64,000 nt of DNA, from positions 1 through 64,000 of the forward strand of contig JAPLPD010000111.1 of NCBI GenBank assembly GCA_026400395.1, written 5' to 3'. The DNA comes from Alphaproteobacteria bacterium. GTDB taxonomy: Bacteria; Pseudomonadota; Alphaproteobacteria; Rhizobiales; Xanthobacteraceae. Shown here one piece after another: positions 8,944 to 17,443 of the stretch; within the stretch, counting starts at the first letter, position 1; each line of letters begins with the position of its first letter. Made by a program: the position numbers and the translations under genes. The notes beneath the pieces were generated by a model. The model did no database searches. It was not told the origin of the DNA and saw only the letters and a list, made by a program, of their open reading frames with translations.

Positions 8944-9636
8944 TCAGCGCCGAGGTAGATTTCGGTGACGTGAGGATCGTTGCGGATGGTGGCTACGTCG
9001 CCGTCCGCGATCAAACGTCCCTGGTGGAGGACGGATCATCAGGATTGTCATCTCGCTCGGCAGGCTGCGGATCATGCCGACGACGCGGACAACCTCGGCC
9101 GCCGACAGGCCGGCGGTGGGTTCGTCCAACAACAGCACCTTCGGCTGAACCGCCATGGCGAGGATGAGGTCGATCTGGCGTTTTTCTCCGTAGGAGATTT
9201 CTTGGGTGGTCCTTCCGGCGATCGAGGTGAGATCCCATTTTTTCAGCAGCGCGTCGGCCATCTGAAACAGGTGACGGTTGGCGCCCATGCGCTTGAGCAT
9301 GGAAAACGCCGATGGTTCGGGGGCTTGTAGGGCGAGTAGGATGTTTTCCAGGACCGTCAGGCGCGGGAACAGATTGGTGATTTGAAACGTCCGGGCGAGC
9401 CCCAGTCTGGCGCGCTCGTAGGCCGGGAGTTCGGTGATGTCGCGGCCGAACAGTGTGATCGTGCCGCTCGACACCGGAAAGCTGCCGGCCAGCATGTTGA
9501 ACAGCGTGGTCTTGCCGGCTCCATTGGGCCCGATGATGAGGCGGCGCTCCTGCGGCGCGACGGACAGCGAAACGTCGGACAGCGCCCGCACGCCGCCGAA
9601 ATTCTTGGACACGGCTTCGATCGCGAGGGCGCTCAC
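8944..9636 (-). pseudogene. livG: ABC transporter ATP-binding protein (LivG) with apparent internal deletion/frameshift near the C-terminus
   Basis: Walker A GPNGAGKTT, ISYGEKRQIDL, Walker B VLLLDEPTAGL intact; after MTILMI the frame changes to RPPPGTFDRG..., while the expected tail VLHQGRLIADGDVATIRNDPHVTEIYLGAD* is readable in another frame (original stop at 8940-8942). GTG start at 9636. Confidence 0.7.
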
Positions 9637-9647
9637 CGTTCGGGCGC

Positions 9648-10613
9648 TCAAGGTCCGCTCCTGCGCTTGCGAAGGCTCTCGATAAGTCCGGTCAGGCCGT
9701 TCGGCGTGAACAGGGCAACCAGCACGTAGACAAATCCAAGAATCATCAGCCAACGCTCGGTGTACGTGCTGATGATATTTTCCAGGAGTACAATCGCCGC
9801 CGCGCCCAACGCGGGCCCGATCAAGGTCCCGGCGCCACCCAGGATGACCATCAGCAGGACTTCGGCCGAGCGGGCCACATGGATGTAGTCGGGGCTGACA
9901 AAGCGGTTGTTGAAGACGTAAAGGCAGCCGGCCAACCCCGCGAATGCGGCGGCGAGGACGAAGACTGCGAGCTTGTATCGCCAAACATTATAGCCGAGTG
10001 CCAGCATTCGCGTTTCGCTTTCGCGGATTCCCCGCAAGGCGCAGCCGAACGGCGACGACACTATGCGAACGAGCAATAGCGTGCCTACGACAACGAAAAA
10101 CAGTACGAAGTAATAGAACGGCGTGCTGTCCGCCATTGACCAGGGCAGCGGCAGGTTCGGCCGCGGCACCTCGGGAAGGCCGTCGTCACCGCCGGTGAGC
10201 GAACGCCAGCCGAAGGCGATTCCCCACACCACCTGCGATAGAGCGAGCGTGATCATCAGGAAATAGCTGCCCCGCGTCCGCAACGCCAGCAGGCCCAGCA
10301 AGAGCGCCGTCAGCGCGGCCATAAGAATGCCCGCCGGCAGCGTGAGCCAAACGCTCCACCCCAACTTCAGCGCCAAAAGACCGGTGACATAGGCCGCCAT
10401 CCCGAAGTAGGCGGCATGTCCTAACGAGGCCATGCCGGTGTATCCCAACAGCAGATCGAGGCTCATCGCGAATAACGCGAAGATCATCATTTTAATCACC
10501 AGCCCGAGATAGTAGGGCGGCAGAAAATAGGGCAAGGCCAGCAGCACGGCGGTCCCGATCAGGGCGATTACCGCGAACTTCCGGCCGGACATATGGGGGA
10601 GGAGATTTGTCAT
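9648..10613 (-). CDS. livM: branched-chain amino acid ABC transporter permease (LivM)
   Basis: Hydrophobic permease; LGYTGMASLGHAAYFGMAAYVTG, RGSYFLMITLALSQV. Confidence 0.92.
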   Translation of the reverse strand: MTNLLPHMSGRKFAVIALIGTAVLLALPYFLPPYYLGLVIKMMIFALFAMSLDLLLGYTGMASLGHAAYFGMAAYVTGLLALKLGWSVWLTLPAGILMAALTALLLGLLALRTRGSYFLMITLALSQVVWGIAFGWRSLTGGDDGLPEVPRPNLPLPWSMADSTPFYYFVLFFVVVGTLLLVRIVSSPFGCALRGIRESETRMLALGYNVWRYKLAVFVLAAAFAGLAGCLYVFNNRFVSPDYIHVARSAEVLLMVILGGAGTLIGPALGAAAIVLLENIISTYTERWLMILGFVYVLVALFTPNGLTGLIESLRKRRSGP

Positions 10614-11464
10614 TCACGCCCGAACAGGCCGGCAGGACGCACCGCCAAGATCAGCGCCATCGGCGCGAAAATGGTGAACAGCGCGAATTCCGGAAAGAAG
10701 ACCTTCCCGAAATTGTCGAGCAGTCCTACGATCAGCCCGCCCGCCAGGGCACCCTTCAGGCTTCCCAGCCCGCCGATGATCACTACGACGAAGCCCAACA
10801 ACATCACCTCGAAATCTGCCCCGGGGTAGACGCCCATGATGGGGCCACCCATGACGCCGCCCAGGGCTGCGAGAAATGCGCCCAACGCAAACACCATGGT
10901 AAAAAGCAACGACACGTTGATTCCCAAGGCCCGGGCGGTCTCCTCGTCGTCGACGCCGGCGCGCAGCATCGCGCCGACGCGCGTGCCTTCCTGCATCCAC
11001 CACAGAAGCCCGGCGATGGCGAAGCCGAATCCGATGATGAACAGCCGATAGGACGGATAGAAGAACGCGCCGAATTGCACCGACTCGCTGAACATCGCCG
11101 GTTTCGGCATCGTTTGCGGATTGCCGCCCCAGATGACGATCGCCAGGTCGGAAAATATGAAAAGGAAGCCGAAGGTGAGGAGGGTCTGCGGCAACTCCTG
11201 AAGATGAAAGCGGCGGAGCAGGAAACGCTCCATCAGGGCGCCGAGCAGCGCGATCGAGAGACTTCCGACCAGCACCGCGAGCAGCAGGCTCCCGGTGAGA
11301 TGGACCACGGCCAAGCCGATGTAGCCGCCGAGCAAATAGAAAGAGCCGTGCGTCAGATTCAGGATCTTCATTAATCCGTAGATGAGCGAAAGTCCCGATG
11401 CCAGCAGGAACAGCAGCATCCCGAACGAGATGCCGTTCAGAGTTTGGATCACCCAGAACATCAT
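10610..11464 (-). CDS. livH: branched-chain amino acid ABC transporter permease (LivH)
   Basis: LNGISFGMLLFLLASGLSLIYGLMKILNLTHGSFYLLGGYIG; LGGLGSLKGALAGGLIVGLLDNFG. Confidence 0.92.
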   Translation of the reverse strand: MMFWVIQTLNGISFGMLLFLLASGLSLIYGLMKILNLTHGSFYLLGGYIGLAVVHLTGSLLLAVLVGSLSIALLGALMERFLLRRFHLQELPQTLLTFGFLFIFSDLAIVIWGGNPQTMPKPAMFSESVQFGAFFYPSYRLFIIGFGFAIAGLLWWMQEGTRVGAMLRAGVDDEETARALGINVSLLFTMVFALGAFLAALGGVMGGPIMGVYPGADFEVMLLGFVVVIIGGLGSLKGALAGGLIVGLLDNFGKVFFPEFALFTIFAPMALILAVRPAGLFGRE

Positions 11465-11597
11465 TGCGCCGGAACCGCGCCGCGTGGCCGTGATCGAACT
11501 TCACGCCCGCCGCGCGATGTGTTGGCCTTGGCTCAAGTCGACTGATAGGCGGATATCCAATCCGCGCGTCGATCGTACTTGCCGCGATTGAGGCGTC

Positions 11598-12764
11598 TCA
11601 AGGGAAGCTGGCGTAGGGATCCTTCACCTGAGGGATGCGCTCACCGCAACGGTTCTGCAGCTGTCCGTTGCTGCCTTTCTCGACCGTGAGCACGTAGAAG
11701 TCGGCGACCATTCCATGTTGCTCGTCGAAGCTGGTTTCCCCCATCGGGCCCTTGACCTTTACCTTTCCGAGCGCGGCGATGAACGCTTCCCGGTCCTCGA
11801 CCTTGCCGTTGATGTCCTTGATGGCCTGGATCACCATTTTTGCAGCCATGTAGCCCATGTACTGATACGAGCCTGGGACCGCCTTGTAGCGGGATTGATA
11901 GCCCTCGACGAACTTCTTGTTCTCGGCCGTATCAAGCGTTCCGCAGTATGTGTAGGCGCTGAGAACTCCAACTGACGCGGCCGGCATGTCGCCCAGTAAC
12001 TCCTCACTTGTAAACGACGCTATGCCAAACAGAGGCATCTTCTTGTTCAGGCCGTACTCGACATATTGCTGAACGATCCGCGGCGCGTCGGCACCCCACA
12101 TGGCGGTGAACACGCCGTCGGCCTTCGACGTATCCATCTTGGTCAGATACGGCGCGTAGTCTGAGGTGCCGACATTCGGGAACATCGCGTCGACGACGTT
12201 TTCCTCACCGAAAACCTTCTTCACCGCCTCATATGATTCACGGCTTGGCGGCGCGTTCCAGCCAATGAAGTACACCTTTTTCCACCCCATCTTCTTGGCC
12301 ACTTCGGCAGCCGTCGTGGCGTACTGATACGACGACGGCACAAAGCGGAAGATGTACGGGCTCTTCTGCGCGCGGGTCAGGCTGGCGAGCGCTACGGTGC
12401 TGATCCAAGGCATCTTCTGTTCGTTGACGTAGGGCGCGACCGCCGCTCCAATGGAGCTCACTAATTCCGAAAGCAGCAGATGAACCTTATCACGCTCGAC
12501 CAAGGCCTTAATCTTGGTCAGCCCGGTGTCGGGACGCCCGGTGCTGTCTTCGTAGAGAAGTTCGATCTTGCGCCCGGCGATCGTGTTGTTCTCTTCATCA
12601 AAGGCTTGTTTGATGGCGTCACGCTCGGGTCGTCCTTGAGCGGAGATCGGCCCGGTGTAAGGGAACATGACGCCGATCTTGATTGGCTCCTGGCTGAAAG
12701 CGGGCTTTGCGAGCGTGCCGAAAGCTGCGAGCGCGACCGTGACGGCGATGAGTGAGCGCATCAA
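11598..12764 (-). CDS. ABC transporter substrate-binding protein (LivK/periplasmic-binding family 6)
   Basis: Signal peptide MMRSLIAVTVALAAFGTLAKPAFSQ; PIKIGVMFPYTGPISAQGRPERDAIKQAFDEEN. Confidence 0.9.
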   Translation of the reverse strand: MMRSLIAVTVALAAFGTLAKPAFSQEPIKIGVMFPYTGPISAQGRPERDAIKQAFDEENNTIAGRKIELLYEDSTGRPDTGLTKIKALVERDKVHLLLSELVSSIGAAVAPYVNEQKMPWISTVALASLTRAQKSPYIFRFVPSSYQYATTAAEVAKKMGWKKVYFIGWNAPPSRESYEAVKKVFGEENVVDAMFPNVGTSDYAPYLTKMDTSKADGVFTAMWGADAPRIVQQYVEYGLNKKMPLFGIASFTSEELLGDMPAASVGVLSAYTYCGTLDTAENKKFVEGYQSRYKAVPGSYQYMGYMAAKMVIQAIKDINGKVEDREAFIAALGKVKVKGPMGETSFDEQHGMVADFYVLTVEKGSNGQLQNRCGERIPQVKDPYASFP

Positions 12765-12802
12765 AAAACTCCTCCCTCTGATCTTCTGATTTTCCTGGGA
12801 TA

Positions 12803-12816
12803 CTAAGTTACCTTAG
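12803..12816. promoter_or_regulatory. candidate operator palindrome CTAAGTTACCTTAG upstream of the substrate-binding protein
   Basis: Perfect 5-bp inverted arms CTAAG/CTTAG, 4-bp spacer, 39 bp upstream of the start codon at 12764; half-site resembles the palindrome at 6358-6371. Confidence 0.35.
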
Positions 12817-13515
12817 GGACAAAGCGCAAGCTAATCGGCCGCGAGGCTGTCGATTGGTCGCAGCAGCTGACACAGTCTTGCTGCCGGCAGTTGTGTGTCA
12901 TCGGCATCCCCCAGTTACTCGCTCAGCCGCCGCGACAGCTCCCTTGAATTGGTATGCAGCGTCTTATGCATCTTGGTGAGAGCGCTTTCCAAGATTCGGT
13001 GAGCGTGGCGAAGCACGCAAGGACCCCGATCCAGTTGGCGATGTATTGTCAAAGGGACCGCCACGGAATTGATCCCCGGGACCCACTTGCCGCGGCTGGC
13101 GGAAACCAATTTCCGGATCTCTGAAATCTTGATACAATTCCCGATCGCAAAAGGCGCTGTCTCTGGACGGCTCGAACGGCCAGCGCGTCGCCATGTCCGG
13201 CCGTTGGGACAACGCGACCATTTGCAGAGCTTAAGGCCGTTTCCTTTCATCACCACTTGGATCGGAAACGATTGTCCGAAAGAGACGACACACGCACTGG
13301 GCTTTGCGTTTCGACCGGGTCGATGAGAACCAATCCGTCGTTCTCGACACAAACACCGTGCTCTCGCCGGTCGCCTGGAACACTTCGAAGCGTCGGCCTG
13401 GCAAGGCAGCATCGAACGGACGGCGGCGCCGAATATTCTAGACGACTGTGGCGGTCTTGGTCCGCACTTCGACTAGCTGTGAAATAAGCCGCATACGGTC
13501 GGCGTTTGCGAGGAT

Positions 13516-14472
13516 TTAAGGCGCCGGCTTGACGCCCTGCTCGTAATAGAAGGCGACCGCAGCGTCGTGATACGGGACCTGGAAGTTCTGATACATCCGG
13601 TCCGCGACAAGTCCCCGGAATAGCGGCATTCCGATCGCAAGCGCGTCGCGCCGTTCGATGAACACCCGCAGCAGGGCCGTCACGAGTTTTGCCGGCATGG
13701 CCGCGTTCACAACGGCGATCACATCGTACTGCGCAACCGCGAGCGGTTCCAGCACGCCCGGCAGGTCGACAGCAGGATTCACCTTGCCGACATAGCCGGT
13801 ACGGATGAATTTTCGCAGACCGGCAACTGCATCAGGCTCGGCGCTGACGGCAAGGAAGCGGATGCCGCCGACAGCCTTGTCGGCCTCCGCGACCTTGGCC
13901 TGCCCAAGCGCAAAGAAGGCGACGTCGGTCCGTCCTTGGATTAGCGCATCAACGTTGTCGATCAGGTTCTTCACGGTCACCGGCTGCACGTCCTGGATGG
14001 TCATGCCGGCATTGGCGAGCAGCGCATCGATGTTGCCCTTGCTGCTCGCCTGGTCGGTGAAGTCATAGGGCACGCGCCGCCCCCGCAAATCCTGCATCGT
14101 CTCGATCGACGAATCCTTGCGGACGAAAAGGGCGAAGCGGTTGGGGAAGAGAATGCCGATAGCGCGCAGGTTGGGGTTAGGCTTGCCTTCGGAAGAGCCG
14201 ACGCCGTGAAACGAGTCATAAAGCTCCGGCGTCCCGCAAAAGCCCAGATCGAGGCCGCCAGCATTGACCATCGGGATCAGCACGCCGGTTCCGCCTTGCG
14301 GCTGCACAGCAGAAGCTATATCGGCGTCGGCCAGCGTTTTCGACAGTGCATTGCCGAGCGCGAACATCATCGTTCCAGGTGGTGTGGTGCCGATCGAAAG
14401 TGATTGGGCCCTGGCAGCGGACCAACCGGCCACCATCGCCGCTGCCATTGCAACCAGCATGAATTGTCGCAT
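13516..14472 (-). CDS. TAXI family TRAP transporter solute-binding protein
   Basis: Signal peptide MRQFMLVAMAAAMVAGWSAARAQ; SLSIGTTPPGTMMFALGNALSKTL..., AVQPQGGTGVLIPMVNAGGLDLGFC. Confidence 0.8.
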   Translation of the reverse strand: MRQFMLVAMAAAMVAGWSAARAQSLSIGTTPPGTMMFALGNALSKTLADADIASAVQPQGGTGVLIPMVNAGGLDLGFCGTPELYDSFHGVGSSEGKPNPNLRAIGILFPNRFALFVRKDSSIETMQDLRGRRVPYDFTDQASSKGNIDALLANAGMTIQDVQPVTVKNLIDNVDALIQGRTDVAFFALGQAKVAEADKAVGGIRFLAVSAEPDAVAGLRKFIRTGYVGKVNPAVDLPGVLEPLAVAQYDVIAVVNAAMPAKLVTALLRVFIERRDALAIGMPLFRGLVADRMYQNFQVPYHDAAVAFYYEQGVKPAP

Positions 14473-14494
14473 GAACGCCCCCAGTTCCGTTGTA

Positions 14495-14980
14495 CTATTC
14501 CTCGCGCTCAAACGTCTCCACGCCGACAGCCGCCCGTCCAGGGAAGAACAGACTGGATGAGATCGTGTTGGTAAAGGTCAGGGTGTTACCGCTGAGCAAG
14601 TAAGTGCGCGTGGTACTGGTGTTGGTCAGAAACTCGGTCCAGGACGCATCGATGTCGATCAACACTTCCTTGTCGGTCGCTCGATAGCGGCCGGTCCAGG
14701 CCGCCATCGACTGCAGCAGGGCGGCGCGGTCTGAGTCTGTCTTTGGAGGCGTGCGGCCCTCGGCGACGCGGAAATTGGTAATGTGGCCGCCTTTAGTCAG
14801 GATCATCCGCCCGTAAGGTCGCGGCCCCAGTGCGTCCTTGGTCTCCTTGGTGTCGACTAGTTCGATGCGGAACGACTTCAGCTTCCACGAGCCGACAAGA
14901 CCGGCGGGATCTTGTGCGAGCGCCGGCCCGATTGCCGCGGCGGTCACGACAAGGCCGGCGAGCAAAACGCTAATCTTCAT
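14495..14980 (-). CDS. lipocalin-like domain secreted protein
   Basis: MKISVLLAGLVVTAAAIGPALAQ signal peptide; LVGSWKLKSFRIEL..., RPYGRMILTKGGHITNF. Confidence 0.75.
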   Translation of the reverse strand: MKISVLLAGLVVTAAAIGPALAQDPAGLVGSWKLKSFRIELVDTKETKDALGPRPYGRMILTKGGHITNFRVAEGRTPPKTDSDRAALLQSMAAWTGRYRATDKEVLIDIDASWTEFLTNTSTTRTYLLSGNTLTFTNTISSSLFFPGRAAVGVETFEREE

Positions 14981-15095
14981 GGTTGAGCCCCTTATTCGTT
15001 GGCACGCCGCCCCTGCAATCCTCAAATGCCCCGACCGCGATAGTCGTAAAGCCCTTCGATGTTCATACCGCCGGCAGTCTATTGGAGAAATTGCT

Positions 15096-15518
15096 TCACT
15101 TCTCTAGCCCGGCGTTGACGCACTCCTCGTCTTTAACCGGCGAACCGGACAGGCCGACACCGCCGATTACATCGCTGCCGACCTTGATTGGAACTCCGCC
15201 GTTGATCGCTATCACATGTGGTAACGAGGTCTGCTCGCGCCTGAAGGCGTTAGCGGTATAGGCTTTTCGCCCCGCATTTTCTACCGTGTGCGGACCCGAA
15301 CCGTCGCCCGCAGCGTATCACCGCCCGCGATCGACCACGACTACGGAAGCGACGTAGCCCATTGCCTTGCAAGCATCGAGTGCGCCGTTGGCGATACTCT
15401 GTGCCATCGACAGGCTCAGATCCTTGCGCTGCAGGAGTTACGCGGACGAGGGAAAGGCGAAAGAGACGGAGAAGGCGGTGGAGGCGAATAGCGTGAAAAG
15501 GCTATGCAAGCGTGGCAT
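15096..15518 (-). pseudogene. GlcG/HbpS family heme-binding-like protein, disrupted
   Basis: Signal-peptide-like MPRLHSLFTLFASTAFSVSFAFPSSA then TAA; LQRKDLSLSMAQSIANGALDACKAMGYVASVVVVDR; frameshift GGDTLRATVRV; frameshift HTVENAGRKAYTANAFRREQTSLPHVIAINGGVPIKVGSDVIGGVGLSGSPVKDEECVNAGLEK*. Confidence 0.75.
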
Positions 15519-15641
15519 GGCATTGAACTCCCCAGTTGATAGTTGCGCTGCTTTGTCTGGCGGCATCAACTCGATGTTTCGTAGGAGACGACTGCATTGG
15601 GCACGCGATGCCAACGATATCCTCCGCCGGTTGCAACCGGG

Positions 15642-16151
15642 CTACCGCGCGCTGACGAGCCCTGAAATGGAGCCTTCGCGCTTCGGCAATGCGTCGATCA
15701 GCACCACCGCCAGCCGGCACGGCTGGTCGCTGCGGTTCCTCCATGCGTGATATGTGCCGCGCTGGATCAGAACGTCGCCAGCTCGAAGCGTGACGAACTG
15801 GGTGTCATCGACGAACATGTCGATCTGGCCCGCGACGCAGATGACGTAGTCGACCGTGTCGGTGCGGTGTAGGCCGTCCGCCTCATTGCCGGGCAGGAAC
15901 TCCATCATAGTGAAACGGCTGCCGCCGCTCGGCGGAGCGGAGCCTAGGATGCGGGCGCCTTCATCTTCATCGCCCAGTATTTGAGTGGGGGTGGCATCGG
16001 TCGACCACATCAGCGTCGAGGATATCTTGGGATCGGGAAATTTGTGATTGGTCGCATCGCTGTCGACCCAGATCACGGGCTTGCAGTCGGCGTCGTGCTT
16101 GGTGACGATGCGCCGAAATTTCGGCTGAGGTCGTTGTTCTGGCTGCGCCAC
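15642..16151 (-). CDS. cupin domain-containing protein
   Basis: DTVDYVICVAGQIDMFVDDTQFVTLRAGDVLIQRGTYHAWRNRSDQPCRLAVVLIDA. Confidence 0.85.
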   Translation of the reverse strand: MAQPEQRPQPKFRRIVTKHDADCKPVIWVDSDATNHKFPDPKISSTLMWSTDATPTQILGDEDEGARILGSAPPSGGSRFTMMEFLPGNEADGLHRTDTVDYVICVAGQIDMFVDDTQFVTLRAGDVLIQRGTYHAWRNRSDQPCRLAVVLIDALPKREGSISGLVSAR

Positions 16152-16222
16152 ACTGTGCTCCCCGGCTTGTTTTGATCCTGTCGTGTGAACAGATGCGGCG
16201 GTTGCCGGCGATCGAGGGCGAT

Positions 16223-17443
16223 CTAGCCGACTCTTTGCAATTCCTGAGAGAACGCATGAAGGGAGCGAGCTCCGGTGTCGGTGATCACCACGGTGTCGGC
16301 GAACACAGCGCCGGTCTCGCCATTACGCCATTTCGGATCGAACAGGTCGATGTTGAAGGCGAACACCATCCCGGTCTTGAACTCGCCACCGATCGTTGCC
16401 AGCGCGGCTTGATCGGCCTTGAGCGCGTGGAAGCGATAACGGGGATACTCCAGCGAGGCAAGGCCATGTCCGTGGATACCAGTCTCGCAAATGCCTAGCT
16501 TGGCATCGTCGATGACGTGCTTCACCTTGTTCATGCAGTCGACGATGGACTTGCCGGGGCCGAACAGTTCCATGCCGCGGCGGAAAGCTGCGAGGCAACC
16601 GTCATGGATACGCTGCGTCTCCTTGTCCGGCTCACCGAGGCAGAACGTGCGCTCCACGTGGGTGAAGTAACCGCCGATCTTCGGATGGATCTCGCAGATG
16701 ATAAGGTCTCGCGCCTCCATCGGCCGCGTTGTTGGCAACCGGAATGGATGCGGTAACGGATATCGATCGCAGGCCCAGAGGAACAGCGTCGGCTCCTCGC
16801 CGCCGTCGGCAAGCATCGCCTCCATCATGCCGGCATGCACTTCAGATTCGCGAACGCCCGGCCGCGCGCGATTGCTGCAGGCTTGCAGCATCTTGTCGCC
16901 AAGCGCAGCTGCCTTTTCGAGCTGAGCGATTTCCTCGGCGCTCTTGATCGACCGCGTCGTCTCCAGCAGATCGCCGAGATCGACGAAGCGCACATTCGGT
17001 AGAGCCGACTTGACTGACTCGTAGATGCTGTGGGGCAGCCAGCCGTCCGGATCGAGAGGCCCGGCGAGGCCGTCCATGCCGATTGTTGCGCGCTCGAGGC
17101 CCATTTCCTTCAGACGCGTGACCACCGTCTCCGCCCATGTGCCGCGGCGGGACCGTACGTCGCCGACCCAGTCCTGGGCGCGCTTCCAGTATTCGACGAA
17201 GGTAGGCATGAAGACGAAGGATGTGGGCTCGCCTTCCAACGGGAAGATCAGCGTGTTGTTCTCCGCATTGCCGCCGATCGGACAAAGATAGCGGGCGTTG
17301 GCGGTCGTGAAGTCCCACATCGCGGGCCAGCCCCAAAGGACGAGGCACTCGATGCCCTGTGCGCGCATCTGCTTGCGCGTGATGGACCAACGTCTGTCAC
17401 GCTCGGCCATGGACATGCGGGGCAGCTCGAGGCGATCACGCAT
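16223..17443 (-). CDS. M24 family metallopeptidase (Xaa-Pro peptidase-like)
   Basis: Creatinase-like N-domain; SAEEIAQLEKAAALGDKMLQA; LIICEIHPKIGGYFTHVERTF; HGHGLASLEYPR. Confidence 0.85.
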   Translation of the reverse strand: MRDRLELPRMSMAERDRRWSITRKQMRAQGIECLVLWGWPAMWDFTTANARYLCPIGGNAENNTLIFPLEGEPTSFVFMPTFVEYWKRAQDWVGDVRSRRGTWAETVVTRLKEMGLERATIGMDGLAGPLDPDGWLPHSIYESVKSALPNVRFVDLGDLLETTRSIKSAEEIAQLEKAAALGDKMLQACSNRARPGVRESEVHAGMMEAMLADGGEEPTLFLWACDRYPLPHPFRLPTTRPMEARDLIICEIHPKIGGYFTHVERTFCLGEPDKETQRIHDGCLAAFRRGMELFGPGKSIVDCMNKVKHVIDDAKLGICETGIHGHGLASLEYPRYRFHALKADQAALATIGGEFKTGMVFAFNIDLFDPKWRNGETGAVFADTVVITDTGARSLHAFSQELQRVG

